64,000 bases of DNA from Tenacibaculum sp. 190524A05c (GTDB lineage: Bacteria > Bacteroidota > Bacteroidia > Flavobacteriales > Flavobacteriaceae): contig NZ_OZ038523.1 in the NCBI RefSeq assembly GCF_964036595.1, positions 1,578,501 through 1,642,500 on the forward strand, read 5' to 3'. Every line of letters begins with the position of its first letter. The stretch's first letter is position 1. This document shows positions 17,613 to 25,064 of the stretch, piece after piece. The translations under genes were made by a program, and so were the position numbers. The notes under the pieces are model-generated. The model made no database searches, was not told the DNA's origin, and saw nothing but the letters and a program-made list of their open reading frames with translations.

Positions 17613-18464
17613 ATGAGTAAACAATTTATGAATACCACAATCAACATTAACACAGAACGAAAACACAATTTCAAAAAAGCTAAAAAATTCACTCTTTTTG
17701 TATTAGGGATTTCATGGGCAATTGGATTTACAATGCATGCTACTCTAAAAAATTCCAATATTATTTTCAAAGCGATTTTTGAACTAAGCTTGGCAGTAAT
17801 GCCTGCTATTATTGCTTTTATTTTAAACAAACGAGAAGGAGGAAATTGGACATCACTACGTTTTATTAAACCTTCTTTTAAAAGTATAGCTTTAGCCATC
17901 CTTATTCCTTTAATTTATGTCATCGTAGATTTCTATTTACAAATACATTTAGGAATTCGAACGTCACCAGATTGGACTGTATTTGGATCTACATTAAAAT
18001 TGTTTACAACTTTAACAGTAGGATTTATTGTAATGGTGATATTGGTTATGGGTGAAGAAATTGGTTGGAGAGGATACCTACAAGAGAAACTATTTTCAGC
18101 TTTTGGAGAATTGAAAGGTGTATTTCTATTAGGAATTATATGGGGAATTTGGCATTTACCAATTGCTATTAATGGTTATCTTTTCCCAAGTTATCCTTAC
18201 ATCGAAGCTTTCATCACTTATCCACTTGCATGCATCGCGTTTTCTTTAATTATTGCCTATATCGGATTTAATAGGTATTCAATTTTTATTGCTGCCGTTT
18301 TGCATGCTGCAAATAACCATTTCAAAGCAAGTTTAATTGCGACCACAGAAGTTATTGATGAATTCAATTACATGCTAATCAGTAATTTTATTTGTGTCGA
18401 TTTGATTTTAATTTTCGGATTACTGTATTGGAAAAAACTTAAAACAAATACTAAAAACACATAG
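17613..18464 (+). CDS. CPBP-family intramembrane metalloprotease (Abi/Rce1-like)
   Basis: Polytopic membrane protein of 283 residues with about eight hydrophobic segments. The three family motifs are present: EExxxR as EEIGWRG (Glu148, Glu149), a FxxxH-type motif around IWGIWHLPIA, and HxxxN as HAANN. These residues bind the metal and form the active site in Rce1-like glutamic or metallo-endopeptidases. Bacterial members serve in bacteriocin self-immunity or membrane protein processing, but no bacteriocin gene is visible here. The start may be the ATG at 17613 or that at 17628. It lies downstream of the AraC gene and may be cotranscribed. Confidence 0.88.
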   Translation: MSKQFMNTTININTERKHNFKKAKKFTLFVLGISWAIGFTMHATLKNSNIIFKAIFELSLAVMPAIIAFILNKREGGNWTSLRFIKPSFKSIALAILIPLIYVIVDFYLQIHLGIRTSPDWTVFGSTLKLFTTLTVGFIVMVILVMGEEIGWRGYLQEKLFSAFGELKGVFLLGIIWGIWHLPIAINGYLFPSYPYIEAFITYPLACIAFSLIIAYIGFNRYSIFIAAVLHAANNHFKASLIATTEVIDEFNYMLISNFICVDLILIFGLLYWKKLKTNTKNT

Positions 18465-18480
18465 TGGGAAGATTGCAAAA

Positions 18481-18518
18481 AAAGCTGCAGATTTAAACAT
18501 CTACAGCTTTTTTTTATT
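18481..18518. terminator. Bidirectional terminator between convergent genes
   Basis: AAAGCTGCAGAT (18481-18492) pairs with ATCTACAGCTTT (18499-18510) with one mismatch and a 6-base loop; T-run on the plus strand. It separates the CPBP gene from the DUF4097-type gene. Confidence 0.8.
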
Positions 18519-18534
18519 TCTTTTTCAAATCTAT

Positions 18535-19356
18535 CTAGTTTGATCTTATAATCACATCTCCATTATAATTTTTGAAAACAATTTCCTGTCCTCCCCCATT
18601 TATAGCACCGGTAATCCATTTTTCAACCTTTAATCGATATCCATTATCTCTATTTTCACTCTTAGTAAAATTAGATTTTGCTGGCTTCATTTTTAAATCA
18701 AAGTCGGTATAAATTTCTCCTCTTTCAGATTTAATTTTCACATCTGCTTTCATTGCCTTTGGAAAAGTAATATCAATATCGCCATTTAAACTACTAAATG
18801 CCATCGGTATACCTGGATCAACCTTAATAAAGTTTACTGTAATATCTCTATTCAAAGCGTCAGCTATTACCGCTCCACTAATATCTTTTAATGTAATTTT
18901 CCCATTTGCATTACTGATATCCATATGACCATTTACATTCTCCACATAAATTTCTCCACTGTTATAGGTTGATAATTTTAAAGAAAAGTTCTTAGGAATT
19001 TCAATTTCAAAATCTGTTATTCCATTTCTATCGGAATCTATATCAATAGCATTATTAAATTCTTTTACACTGAAATCCAATCCTTCATTCGAAATACGTT
19101 TTAATCCTTCTAATTTCTTATTTGACTTTCTTCTTTTACCATATCTCCTCTTCTCCGACCTTAGTATTGCTTTTACAATTACTTCTTTAGTATTTGAGCC
19201 TTTAACTCGAATTCCTCCATTAAGAATTTTCACTTTTAAAAATCCGGGTTTTGAAGGATCTGTTAATGGAACCTTTACTGTTTCTTGTGCCGATACGCTA
19301 ATTCCGATTAACATAATCAAGCTAAAAATTACTGCTTTTATATTCTTACTTTTCAT
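18535..19356 (-). CDS. Exported DUF4097-type beta-repeat protein (second copy)
   Basis: Exported protein of 273 residues counted from the ATG at 19356, which gives a clean signal peptide ending VSAQ. An ATG 24 bases earlier would overlap the upstream gene and spoil the signal. The mature part has strand-turn repeats such as IYVENVNGHMDISNANGKI and GAVIADALNRDITV, the right-handed parallel beta pattern of DUF4097/DUF4098 proteins. It starts 4 bases after the preceding homologue stops. The pair follows an ECF sigma factor and a membrane protein, so they are probably outputs of an envelope-sensing operon. Molecular function is unknown; 'putative adhesin' labels for this family are not well supported. 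Confidence 0.8.
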   Translation of the reverse strand: MKSKNIKAVIFSLIMLIGISVSAQETVKVPLTDPSKPGFLKVKILNGGIRVKGSNTKEVIVKAILRSEKRRYGKRRKSNKKLEGLKRISNEGLDFSVKEFNNAIDIDSDRNGITDFEIEIPKNFSLKLSTYNSGEIYVENVNGHMDISNANGKITLKDISGAVIADALNRDITVNFIKVDPGIPMAFSSLNGDIDITFPKAMKADVKIKSERGEIYTDFDLKMKPAKSNFTKSENRDNGYRLKVEKWITGAINGGGQEIVFKNYNGDVIIRSN

Positions 19357-19360
19357 ACTA

Positions 19361-20275
19361 TTATCTTTTAACAATTGCATCTCCGTTTAACTGATCGAAA
19401 TGTAAATGAACATCTCCACTCCCTATTTTAAAATGCTTCTGTGAATCTATTTTATATTTTACTCCTTTTTTCTTACGCTTCGTTAATTTTACAACTTTAG
19501 GTACTGTATTCTCCACTGGGAAATTAGTATAGAATTTACCATTCATTGTCTTATAACTAATTACTGCATCTAACCCATCTTTAAACTTTATATTTATGTC
19601 GCCGTTCAAAGACCTGTACCAGCTTTCTTCTGTTGGATTTTGAGCATAGGTAATATTAATGTCTTTATTCAATGCATTTACATCTGTTTTACCTGAAACA
19701 TTCTTTAAATCAATTGGTCCATTAATGTTATGTGCTATCAATAATTTTCCGTGAACATTCTCTACAACAACCTCACCTTTATTTATTGCCTTAACATCTA
19801 TACTAGTATTCTTAGGAATCTTGATTTTAAAATCCAAACGATATTTATACATACGTTTCTTTCTGTGTTTATAACTTCGTCTTGAACTATAATTAAATTC
19901 TCTATGTTCAAATATTCCGGTTTCTAAATCAAAATGTGAATATGGAGAACTCAAATAAGCATAAATAGCTTCTTCTTTCTGAGCAGTTTTTACTCCTATT
20001 TCTTGTTTTCCTCTTTCCAGCTCTTCTTGAGTGTCTGCATACACTTGTTTAACAACTTCTAGTATTACTTTTGATCCATTATATCCTTCTACCTCAATAG
20101 ATCCATATACATTATCCACAACTAAAATATTATCAGAACTGTTTGTTGTAAACTGTAATTCTTTCTGAATAATTTCTTTACTATTTAATTTTTTATCCGA
20201 GTAATATTCTTGAGCATAATTATAATTACTGATACTTATGGCAATGACTACTAATATGATTTTTATAAACTTCAT
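19361..20275 (-). CDS. Exported DUF4097-type beta-repeat protein (first copy)
   Basis: Homologue of the next gene, 304 residues, with a signal peptide ending NYAQ near residue 22. It shows the same repeated strand units: VDNVYGSIEVEGYNG, VVENVHGKLLIAHNINGPI, LKNVSGKTDVNALNKDI and WYRSLNGDINIKF. A basic stretch SRRSYKHRKKRMYKY near residue 130 interrupts the repeats and has a counterpart in the second copy. No lipobox or membrane anchor is seen, so it should be periplasmic or surface-released. It lies 91 bases after the probable anti-sigma gene and is probably in the same operon. Function unknown. Confidence 0.8.
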   Translation of the reverse strand: MKFIKIILVVIAISISNYNYAQEYYSDKKLNSKEIIQKELQFTTNSSDNILVVDNVYGSIEVEGYNGSKVILEVVKQVYADTQEELERGKQEIGVKTAQKEEAIYAYLSSPYSHFDLETGIFEHREFNYSSRRSYKHRKKRMYKYRLDFKIKIPKNTSIDVKAINKGEVVVENVHGKLLIAHNINGPIDLKNVSGKTDVNALNKDINITYAQNPTEESWYRSLNGDINIKFKDGLDAVISYKTMNGKFYTNFPVENTVPKVVKLTKRKKKGVKYKIDSQKHFKIGSGDVHLHFDQLNGDAIVKR

Positions 20276-20366
20276 GACTTAACTTTTTTGATGAATGACT
20301 TGATTTTCTTTTCAGTAAAAAGCGACCTAGGACTTGCCAATTACATCAAAACTTTATAACTCTTAC

Positions 20367-21158
20367 TTATATAATACGTTCTATACTCTCTTCCATTTTT
20401 TGTTTTACACTTTCATTTGTATCCTCTTCATCGATCAATTTCTCAAATGATTTTATAGCTTCTTTTTCTTGAAGTAATACCATTAAATCGGCTAATGCTA
20501 TTTGTACTAATGGTGATTCTTGTTTTAAAATTGAAGCAATTAGCCCTTCTCTAACAAGCGGAATATGAGTATAATTCCCTAAAGCTTCAATGGCAGAAAG
20601 TCTCACATTTACATTCTCATCGTTATTCAATGTTTTGAATAAGGCCTGCAAAATGGTTTCTGTTACTTTACTTAATTTATTAACCTCACTTACTGCTTGT
20701 AATCTTTTATTTGCGGAAGGTTGATCTAATAAAGTTAATACCAATTGAGAGCGAACCGTTTCTGCTTCTTGTTTAACTTTTTGAATATTTGAACCTTCTA
20801 AATGAGATGTATTATTCAATCCTTTTCCTAAGAAAAAACCTACAGTTAAAATTGTTAATGAGTATGCTACTTTCTTAAACAAGCTTCCTAAAAGGACCTT
20901 TTCAATTTTATTCGCAAAAGAGATTTTTTCTTTCTTAGCTGTTTCAGCATTCAGCATGGTATAAAATTTTATGTCCATTGCTGCTGTAGGTTCTGGAACG
21001 TCATCGTACATATTCTCTAAAAATAAACTTGCTTCTTCAAGTTCTTTAATATGTTCAGGATGATCTTTTACAAAATTTTCAATCTCTTTTTGTTTGGCCT
21101 CTGATAGATTTCCCAACACATAGTCTGTAAGTACTTCTTTAAATTCTTTATACTCCAT
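20367..21158 (-). CDS. Probable anti-sigma factor with HEAT-like repeats
   Basis: A 263-residue protein starting 4 bases after the ECF sigma gene stops. The N-terminal 80 residues are short charged helices including a DYVLGNLSEAKQKEIENFV stretch, the usual start of a zinc-less anti-sigma domain. There is one transmembrane helix near residues 92-112 (VAYSLTILTVGFFLGKG). The part after residue 150 has HEAT-like helical repeats, with VNVRLSAIEALGNYTHIP as the clearest unit. It should hold the sigma factor at the inner membrane and sense something outside. No HxxxCxxC zinc motif is present. The anti-sigma role rests on position and layout. Confidence 0.78.
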   Translation of the reverse strand: MEYKEFKEVLTDYVLGNLSEAKQKEIENFVKDHPEHIKELEEASLFLENMYDDVPEPTAAMDIKFYTMLNAETAKKEKISFANKIEKVLLGSLFKKVAYSLTILTVGFFLGKGLNNTSHLEGSNIQKVKQEAETVRSQLVLTLLDQPSANKRLQAVSEVNKLSKVTETILQALFKTLNNDENVNVRLSAIEALGNYTHIPLVREGLIASILKQESPLVQIALADLMVLLQEKEAIKSFEKLIDEEDTNESVKQKMEESIERII

Positions 21159-21162
21159 CTTT

Positions 21163-21711
21163 CTATCTTTTTTCTAAGGTTAAATAAATTTCTTTTAATT
21201 CGTTTAATGCTCTATGAACTCGAGTTCTAGCGTTTCCTTCTGTGCATCCAACAATTTCTCCTAATTCTTTATACTTTAACTCTTTCAGCTTGCTTAACAC
21301 AATGAGCTCTTTCTTTTTTGCTGGTAATTGATTTAGTGCAGTTTTTAACAAGTTCACCTTCTCTGATTGTTCAATATTTCTTTCAATACTATCAACCATA
21401 AAAACTTCATTAACCTCATCTAAATCAGATGTTCTATTTTTTGTACTTGCCTTAAATTGATCATAATAAACATTGCGTGCTATTCTAAATATCCAAGACA
21501 GAAAATTACTTTCTTCTGTATATGTATGTTTATACTTCATCACTCTTATGAACACATTCTGCACAAGATCTTCTGATAAACTGGCATCTTTACTCATTTG
21601 ATAGAAAAAACCAAACAATCGTTTTTTATATCGTTCGTAAAGTAAACCTAACGTATGGCTTTCACCAGATTTAACTTTTAGCATTAAGGCACTATCCGAT
21701 AGTGTATTCAA
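21163..21711 (-). CDS. ECF-type RNA polymerase sigma factor
   Basis: A 182-residue extracytoplasmic-function sigma factor. Region 2 covers about residues 20-90 with FYQMSKDASLSEDLVQNVFI and SWIFRIARNVYYDQFK. Region 4 covers about residues 120-175 with a helix-turn-helix of the form ELKYKELGEIVGCTEGNARTR. It is the first gene of the sigma/anti-sigma/DUF4097 operon, so it probably autoregulates that operon. I could not find its own promoter motif by eye in the 68 bases upstream. The signal is likely envelope stress, by analogy with similar operons. Confidence 0.93.
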   Translation of the reverse strand: MNTLSDSALMLKVKSGESHTLGLLYERYKKRLFGFFYQMSKDASLSEDLVQNVFIRVMKYKHTYTEESNFLSWIFRIARNVYYDQFKASTKNRTSDLDEVNEVFMVDSIERNIEQSEKVNLLKTALNQLPAKKKELIVLSKLKELKYKELGEIVGCTEGNARTRVHRALNELKEIYLTLEKR

Positions 21712-21811
21712 TTTCTTAAAGTATTAATTAGTTGTTTCTATTCAGATTAACTTGATTATTTTCTATGTGTTACAAAATAGTACAGATTTTTTTTCAAAAA
21801 AATTAAATCAT

Positions 21812-21843
21812 AAAAAAAAGAGACTACCTAAGTAATCTCTTTT
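21812..21843 (-). terminator. Terminator after trxB
   Basis: An AAGAGACTAC arm pairs with GTAATCTCTT with one mismatch around a 4-base loop. On the minus strand the hairpin is followed by a T-run (the A-run at 21812-21819 on plus). Confidence 0.65.
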
Positions 21844-21868
21844 AATATAATTTATTTCTAAGAATTGT

Positions 21869-22816
21869 CTATTCTAAAGCTCCTAAATAACGTTCTGCAT
21901 CTAAAGCAGCCATACAACCAGTACCAGCAGCAGTTACAGCTTGACGATATTCTTTGTCTTGAACATCTCCCGCAGCAAACACCCCCGGAACATTAGTTTT
22001 AGTTGATTTACCATCTGTAATCAAATATCCTGTATCATCCATAGTTAATACTCCTTTGAATAACTCAGTATTTGGAGTATGACCAATTGCGATAAATACT
22101 CCAGTAACAGGAATATCATGTTTATCTCCAGATTGGTTGTTTACAGCTCTTACACCTTCAACTACATTATCACCTAAAACTTCGTCAATTTCAGTATTAA
22201 ATAACACTTCAATATTTTCAGTTTTGTTTACTCTATGTTGCATTGCTTTAGAAGCTCTCATGTAGTCTTTACGAACTAACATTGTAACTTTACTACAAAT
22301 ATTTGCTAAGTAAGTTGCTTCCTCTGCAGCCGTATCACCAGCTCCAACAACCACAACATCTTGCCCTTTATAGAAGAAACCATCACATGTTGCACATGCA
22401 GAAACTCCTCCACCAATTAAGCGTTGTTCGCTTTCTAAACCTAAATATTTCGCAGTTGCACCTGTTGAAATAATAACAGTTTCAGCTTCTAACTCAGTAG
22501 TTTCATCTACTACTACTTTATGAATACCTCCAACCTCTTCAGAAAAATCTACCTTAGTAACCATTCCAAAACGTACTTCAGTACCAAAACGTTCAGCTTG
22601 GTTTTTTAAATCTTCCATCATTGCGGTACCATCCGTACCATTTGGATATCCAGGAAAATTATCAACTTCAGTAGTTGTTGTTAATTGACCTCCCATTTGC
22701 ATTCCTGTATACATTACAGGTTTCATATCTGCCCTAGCTGCATATATAGCCGCTGTATAACCAGCTGGTCCAGATCCAATTATTAAACATTTAATTCTTT
22801 CTACAGTATTTGACAT
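21869..22816 (-). CDS. trxB: Thioredoxin-disulfide reductase
   Basis: Flavoprotein that uses NADPH to reduce thioredoxin, maintaining cytoplasmic thiols. The 315-residue length is normal for the low-molecular-weight form. An FAD-binding GSGPAGYTAAIYAARA motif is near residue 13, the redox pair Cys141-Ala-Thr-Cys144 lies in ACATCDG, an NADPH motif GAGDTAAEEA is near residue 160, and the C-terminal GVFAAGDVQD lies near residue 285. It is a single-gene unit with its own -7 element at 22840-22847 and terminator. Its cognate thioredoxin is not in this window. Confidence 0.97.
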   Translation of the reverse strand: MSNTVERIKCLIIGSGPAGYTAAIYAARADMKPVMYTGMQMGGQLTTTTEVDNFPGYPNGTDGTAMMEDLKNQAERFGTEVRFGMVTKVDFSEEVGGIHKVVVDETTELEAETVIISTGATAKYLGLESEQRLIGGGVSACATCDGFFYKGQDVVVVGAGDTAAEEATYLANICSKVTMLVRKDYMRASKAMQHRVNKTENIEVLFNTEIDEVLGDNVVEGVRAVNNQSGDKHDIPVTGVFIAIGHTPNTELFKGVLTMDDTGYLITDGKSTKTNVPGVFAAGDVQDKEYRQAVTAAGTGCMAALDAERYLGALE

Positions 22817-22839
22817 TGGGTATTATTTTAATCGAAGTA

Positions 22840-22847
22840 CAAATGTA
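22840..22847 (-). promoter_or_regulatory. -7 promoter element for trxB
   Basis: On the minus strand this reads TACATTTG, an exact match to TAnnTTTG, 23 bases upstream of the trxB ATG. Confidence 0.7.
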
Positions 22848-22949
22848 ATTTTTTTTTAAAAACTACAACTCCTTTATAAATATCTTTTATCAATCATGAA
22901 ATAATCAAAAATAATTTTCGAATGAGATCAATATATTTAAAAAAACATA

Positions 22950-22957
22950 TATATTTG
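22950..22957 (+). promoter_or_regulatory. -7 promoter element for tRNA-Pro
   Basis: TATATTTG matches TAnnTTTG exactly and ends 12 bases before the tRNA 5' end, as expected for a single tRNA gene. Confidence 0.7.
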
Positions 22958-22969
22958 CAGTCCGAAAAA

Positions 22970-23044
22970 CGGGGTGTAGCGTAGCCCGGTCATCGCGCCT
23001 GCTTTGGGAGCAGGAGGTCGCAGGTTCGAATCCTGCCACCCCGA
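22970..23044 (+). tRNA. tRNA-Pro (anticodon TGG)
   Basis: A 75-base cloverleaf. The acceptor stem pairs CGGGGTG with CACCCCG, with A as discriminator at 23044. The anticodon TGG is at 23005-23007 in the loop TTTGGGA. The T arm contains GGTTCGAATCC. CCA is not encoded. It reads the CCN proline codons. Confidence 0.95.
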
Positions 23045-23047
23045 CGA

Positions 23048-23080
23048 AAAACTGTTGATTCTTCGATCAACAGTTTTTTT
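23048..23080 (+). terminator. Intrinsic terminator after tRNA-Pro
   Basis: AAAACTGTTGAT (23048-23059) pairs with ATCAACAGTTTT (23066-23077) around the 6-base loop TCTTCG, followed by a T-run. Confidence 0.85.
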
Positions 23081-23398
23081 ATGTCTAATTCTCAGATAAT
23101 CGTTTTGTTAAGGTTAGGTTTTTGTTAAAAACATCTTAATTTCACTACATTTTTTGGTTTTGTTTAATTTTTTTGTAATTTTGATAAACAAAACAATGGT
23201 TCATAAAAAAAAATAATCATTATATTGTATAAAACAATGGATTATGTATGGCCAAATATGAAAGTTATATATACATTTGTTGCCCCAAGATTCACAATTA
23301 GACCCTATCTAGTGAAAGTACTTAAGGATTTACACGTCTAATTTTACGATTTAATAGCCCAAATTAAATGGGTGTAACTTTATAATTATTGATTAGTT
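23081..23398 (+). other. Long non-coding stretch with promoter and leader
   Basis: No credible gene is seen here on either strand. It holds the -7 element at 23272-23279 and then about 115 bases of untranslated leader before the ATG at 23399. The leader contains only a weak stem (CCCA and TGGG around 23360). No known riboswitch was recognised. Confidence 0.5.
23272..23279 (+). promoter_or_regulatory. -7 promoter element with long leader
   Basis: TACATTTG matches TAnnTTTG exactly. The next gene starts 120 bases downstream, much farther than for other promoters in the window. Confidence 0.55.
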
Positions 23399-23623
23399 AT
23401 GACATTAATAGAAAAAGCAACAGAATTCGAGAACAGAAAATTCAAGTTTATCACAACTAGTGATAGAATTTTAGCGTCTAGAGAAGCAAAAGCTTTAATC
23501 TTAGAAATTAATGAAGAATACAAAAAAAGTAAAGACAGTAATCTTATGGAAATAATGAAAAGATTAACTGTTGTTAAACAACGTATTGAGAAAAGATTAA
23601 AGGGTAAACCTTTAACGGCTTAA
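23399..23623 (+). CDS. Small conserved protein of unknown function
   Basis: A 74-residue, highly charged and mostly helical protein with no signal peptide or membrane segment. Its composition (Lys, Glu, Ile-rich amphipathic helices, C-terminal KRLKGKPLTA) fits a small cytoplasmic or nucleic-acid-associated protein. I recognise the pattern as a small flavobacterial hypothetical protein but no function. It has its own promoter with a long leader and is followed by a short hairpin (CCAC and GTGG before a T-run near 23641-23656), then the glutathione peroxidase gene. Confidence 0.7.
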   Translation: MTLIEKATEFENRKFKFITTSDRILASREAKALILEINEEYKKSKDSNLMEIMKRLTVVKQRIEKRLKGKPLTA

Positions 23624-23663
23624 ATTAAATTAAACTACCCCACGATTTAGTGGTTTTTTAAAA

Positions 23664-24137
23664 ATGTCTGTCCACCAAGTTAAAATAAATAGCCTTCAAG
23701 GTAAAGAAATATCATTTTCTGAATTTGAAGGAAAGAAAATCTTATTTGTAAATGTAGCTTCAAAATGTGGTTTTACCCCGCAATACAAAGAGTTACAACA
23801 ATTGCAAAATGACTTTCAAGATTCTCTAGTTATTATTGGAGTTCCTTGCAATCAATTTGGAGGACAAGAACCTGGCAACTCAGAAGAAATTCAAGAATTT
23901 TGCTCTATAAATTATGGAGTAACTTTCCCTATTACAGAGAAAATAAAAGTTAAAGGAGCTGAAAAGCATCAGTTATACGCTTACTTAACCGATAAGAAGT
24001 TAAACGGTAAGAAAAACTCATCTGTAAAATGGAACTTTCAAAAATATTTGGTTGATGAAAAAGGTAATCTCATTGATTATTGGTATTCACTAACCAAACC
24101 AACCAGTAAAAAAATCACTAAATACTTAACCTCTTGA
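23664..24137 (+). CDS. Glutathione peroxidase family protein (Cys type)
   Basis: Thiol peroxidase of the GPx family, 157 residues. The peroxidatic residue is Cys35 in ASKCGFTPQY; selenocysteine is not used. The other family motifs are VPCNQFGGQEPG near residue 73 and VKWNFQKYLVD near residue 122, giving the Cys-Gln-Trp-Asn active site. Bacterial Cys-type members usually take electrons from thioredoxin. No signal peptide, so it is cytoplasmic. The stop codon overlaps the TTG start of the TspO gene in a TTGA junction, so the genes are translationally coupled in a light/oxidative stress-like run that ends with a photolyase. Confidence 0.93.
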   Translation: MSVHQVKINSLQGKEISFSEFEGKKILFVNVASKCGFTPQYKELQQLQNDFQDSLVIIGVPCNQFGGQEPGNSEEIQEFCSINYGVTFPITEKIKVKGAEKHQLYAYLTDKKLNGKKNSSVKWNFQKYLVDEKGNLIDYWYSLTKPTSKKITKYLTS

Positions 24138-24595
24138 ATAAACTAAAATTTACACTCTTATTTCTTCTTATTAACTTCTCTGCTTTATGGATAGGCAGTT
24201 TTTTAATGGGTGAAGGACCAACCGATCAATGGTATCAATCTCTTAACAAAGCTCCTTGGACACCTCCAGGTTGGGTTTTCGGTGCGGCATGGACATTTAT
24301 TATGATTTGCTTTTCCATATATCTCGGATACCTTTTTAGCATATCGAATACCAAAACTGTAAAAATTACATTCTTAATTCAACTCTTACTTAATATAAGT
24401 TGGAACTTCATTTTCTTTAATCAAAAACTAGTTGCATTAGGCGTAGTTGTATTAATATTACTGATTATCACTCTACTTTATTTCTTCGTTAATCTGAGTA
24501 CAGACATAAAGAAAGTTAGACTATTATTATTACCGTACATAATTTGGCTTTGTATAGCCACCTCATTGAATCTTTATATTCTAATCCATAATTAA
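24134..24595 (+). CDS. TspO/MBR-family membrane protein
   Basis: Five-helix membrane protein of 153 residues related to the mitochondrial benzodiazepine receptor; such proteins bind porphyrins and affect tetrapyrrole or photo-oxidative responses. Family motifs are visible: WYQSLNKAPWTPPGWVFGA near residues 33-51 and NISWNFIFF near residue 86. The start is TTG at 24134, overlapping the upstream stop. No ATG gives the conserved N-terminus. It lies directly between glutathione peroxidase and the SRPBCC gene. Association with photolyase genes is common in flavobacteria. Confidence 0.9.
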   Translation: MNKLKFTLLFLLINFSALWIGSFLMGEGPTDQWYQSLNKAPWTPPGWVFGAAWTFIMICFSIYLGYLFSISNTKTVKITFLIQLLLNISWNFIFFNQKLVALGVVVLILLIITLLYFFVNLSTDIKKVRLLLLPYIIWLCIATSLNLYILIHN

Positions 24596-24596
24596 A

Positions 24597-25064
24597 ATGA
24601 AAATATACCGTCTTCACAAAAAACAAAATCTACCGATAACAATTGATGAAGCATGGGAATTTCTTTCGAGTCCAAAAAATTTAAAAACAATTACTCCTGA
24701 TTATATGAGTTTCCATATTCTTTCGGGAGCAGAGAAAGAAATGTATCCTGGTCAAATCATACAATATATTGTAACACCAATTTTAGGCATTAAAACCAAA
24801 TGGGTTACGGAAATCACCCATGTAGTTGACAAAAAATATTTTGTTGATGAACAACGTTTTGGACCGTATGCCTTATGGCATCATAAACACTTCATTAACC
24901 CGATTGAAGGAGGTGTTGAAATGGAGGATATAATTGACTATAAAGTTCCTATGGGAATATTAGGTCAATTGGTTCACCCCTTTCTGGTAAAACCGAAACT
25001 AGAAGAGATTTTTGAATATAGACAAAAAAAATTAATAGAACTATTTGGACAATACAATGGATAA
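24597..25064 (+). CDS. SRPBCC (START-like) family protein
   Basis: A 155-residue protein with a START/Bet v1-like fold. The N-terminal helix-strand signature IDEAWEFLSSPKNLKTITPD is typical of SRPBCC proteins, and the C-terminal long helix ends the fold. It should bind a small hydrophobic ligand. It starts one base after tspO and ends 8 bases into the photolyase gene, so it is a fixed partner in this operon. Homologues next to photolyases are frequent, but the ligand is unknown. Confidence 0.82.
   Translation: MKIYRLHKKQNLPITIDEAWEFLSSPKNLKTITPDYMSFHILSGAEKEMYPGQIIQYIVTPILGIKTKWVTEITHVVDKKYFVDEQRFGPYALWHHKHFINPIEGGVEMEDIIDYKVPMGILGQLVHPFLVKPKLEEIFEYRQKKLIELFGQYNG

Noticed and set aside
17613..18464. 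CPBP protease as a phage-abortive (Abi) defence gene
   Set aside because: CPBP proteins are often named Abi, but there is no toxin, bacteriocin or other defence gene beside it.
23279..23398. Riboswitch in the long leader before the small 74-residue gene
   Set aside because: Only a weak 4-base stem is visible and no known riboswitch core was recognised.
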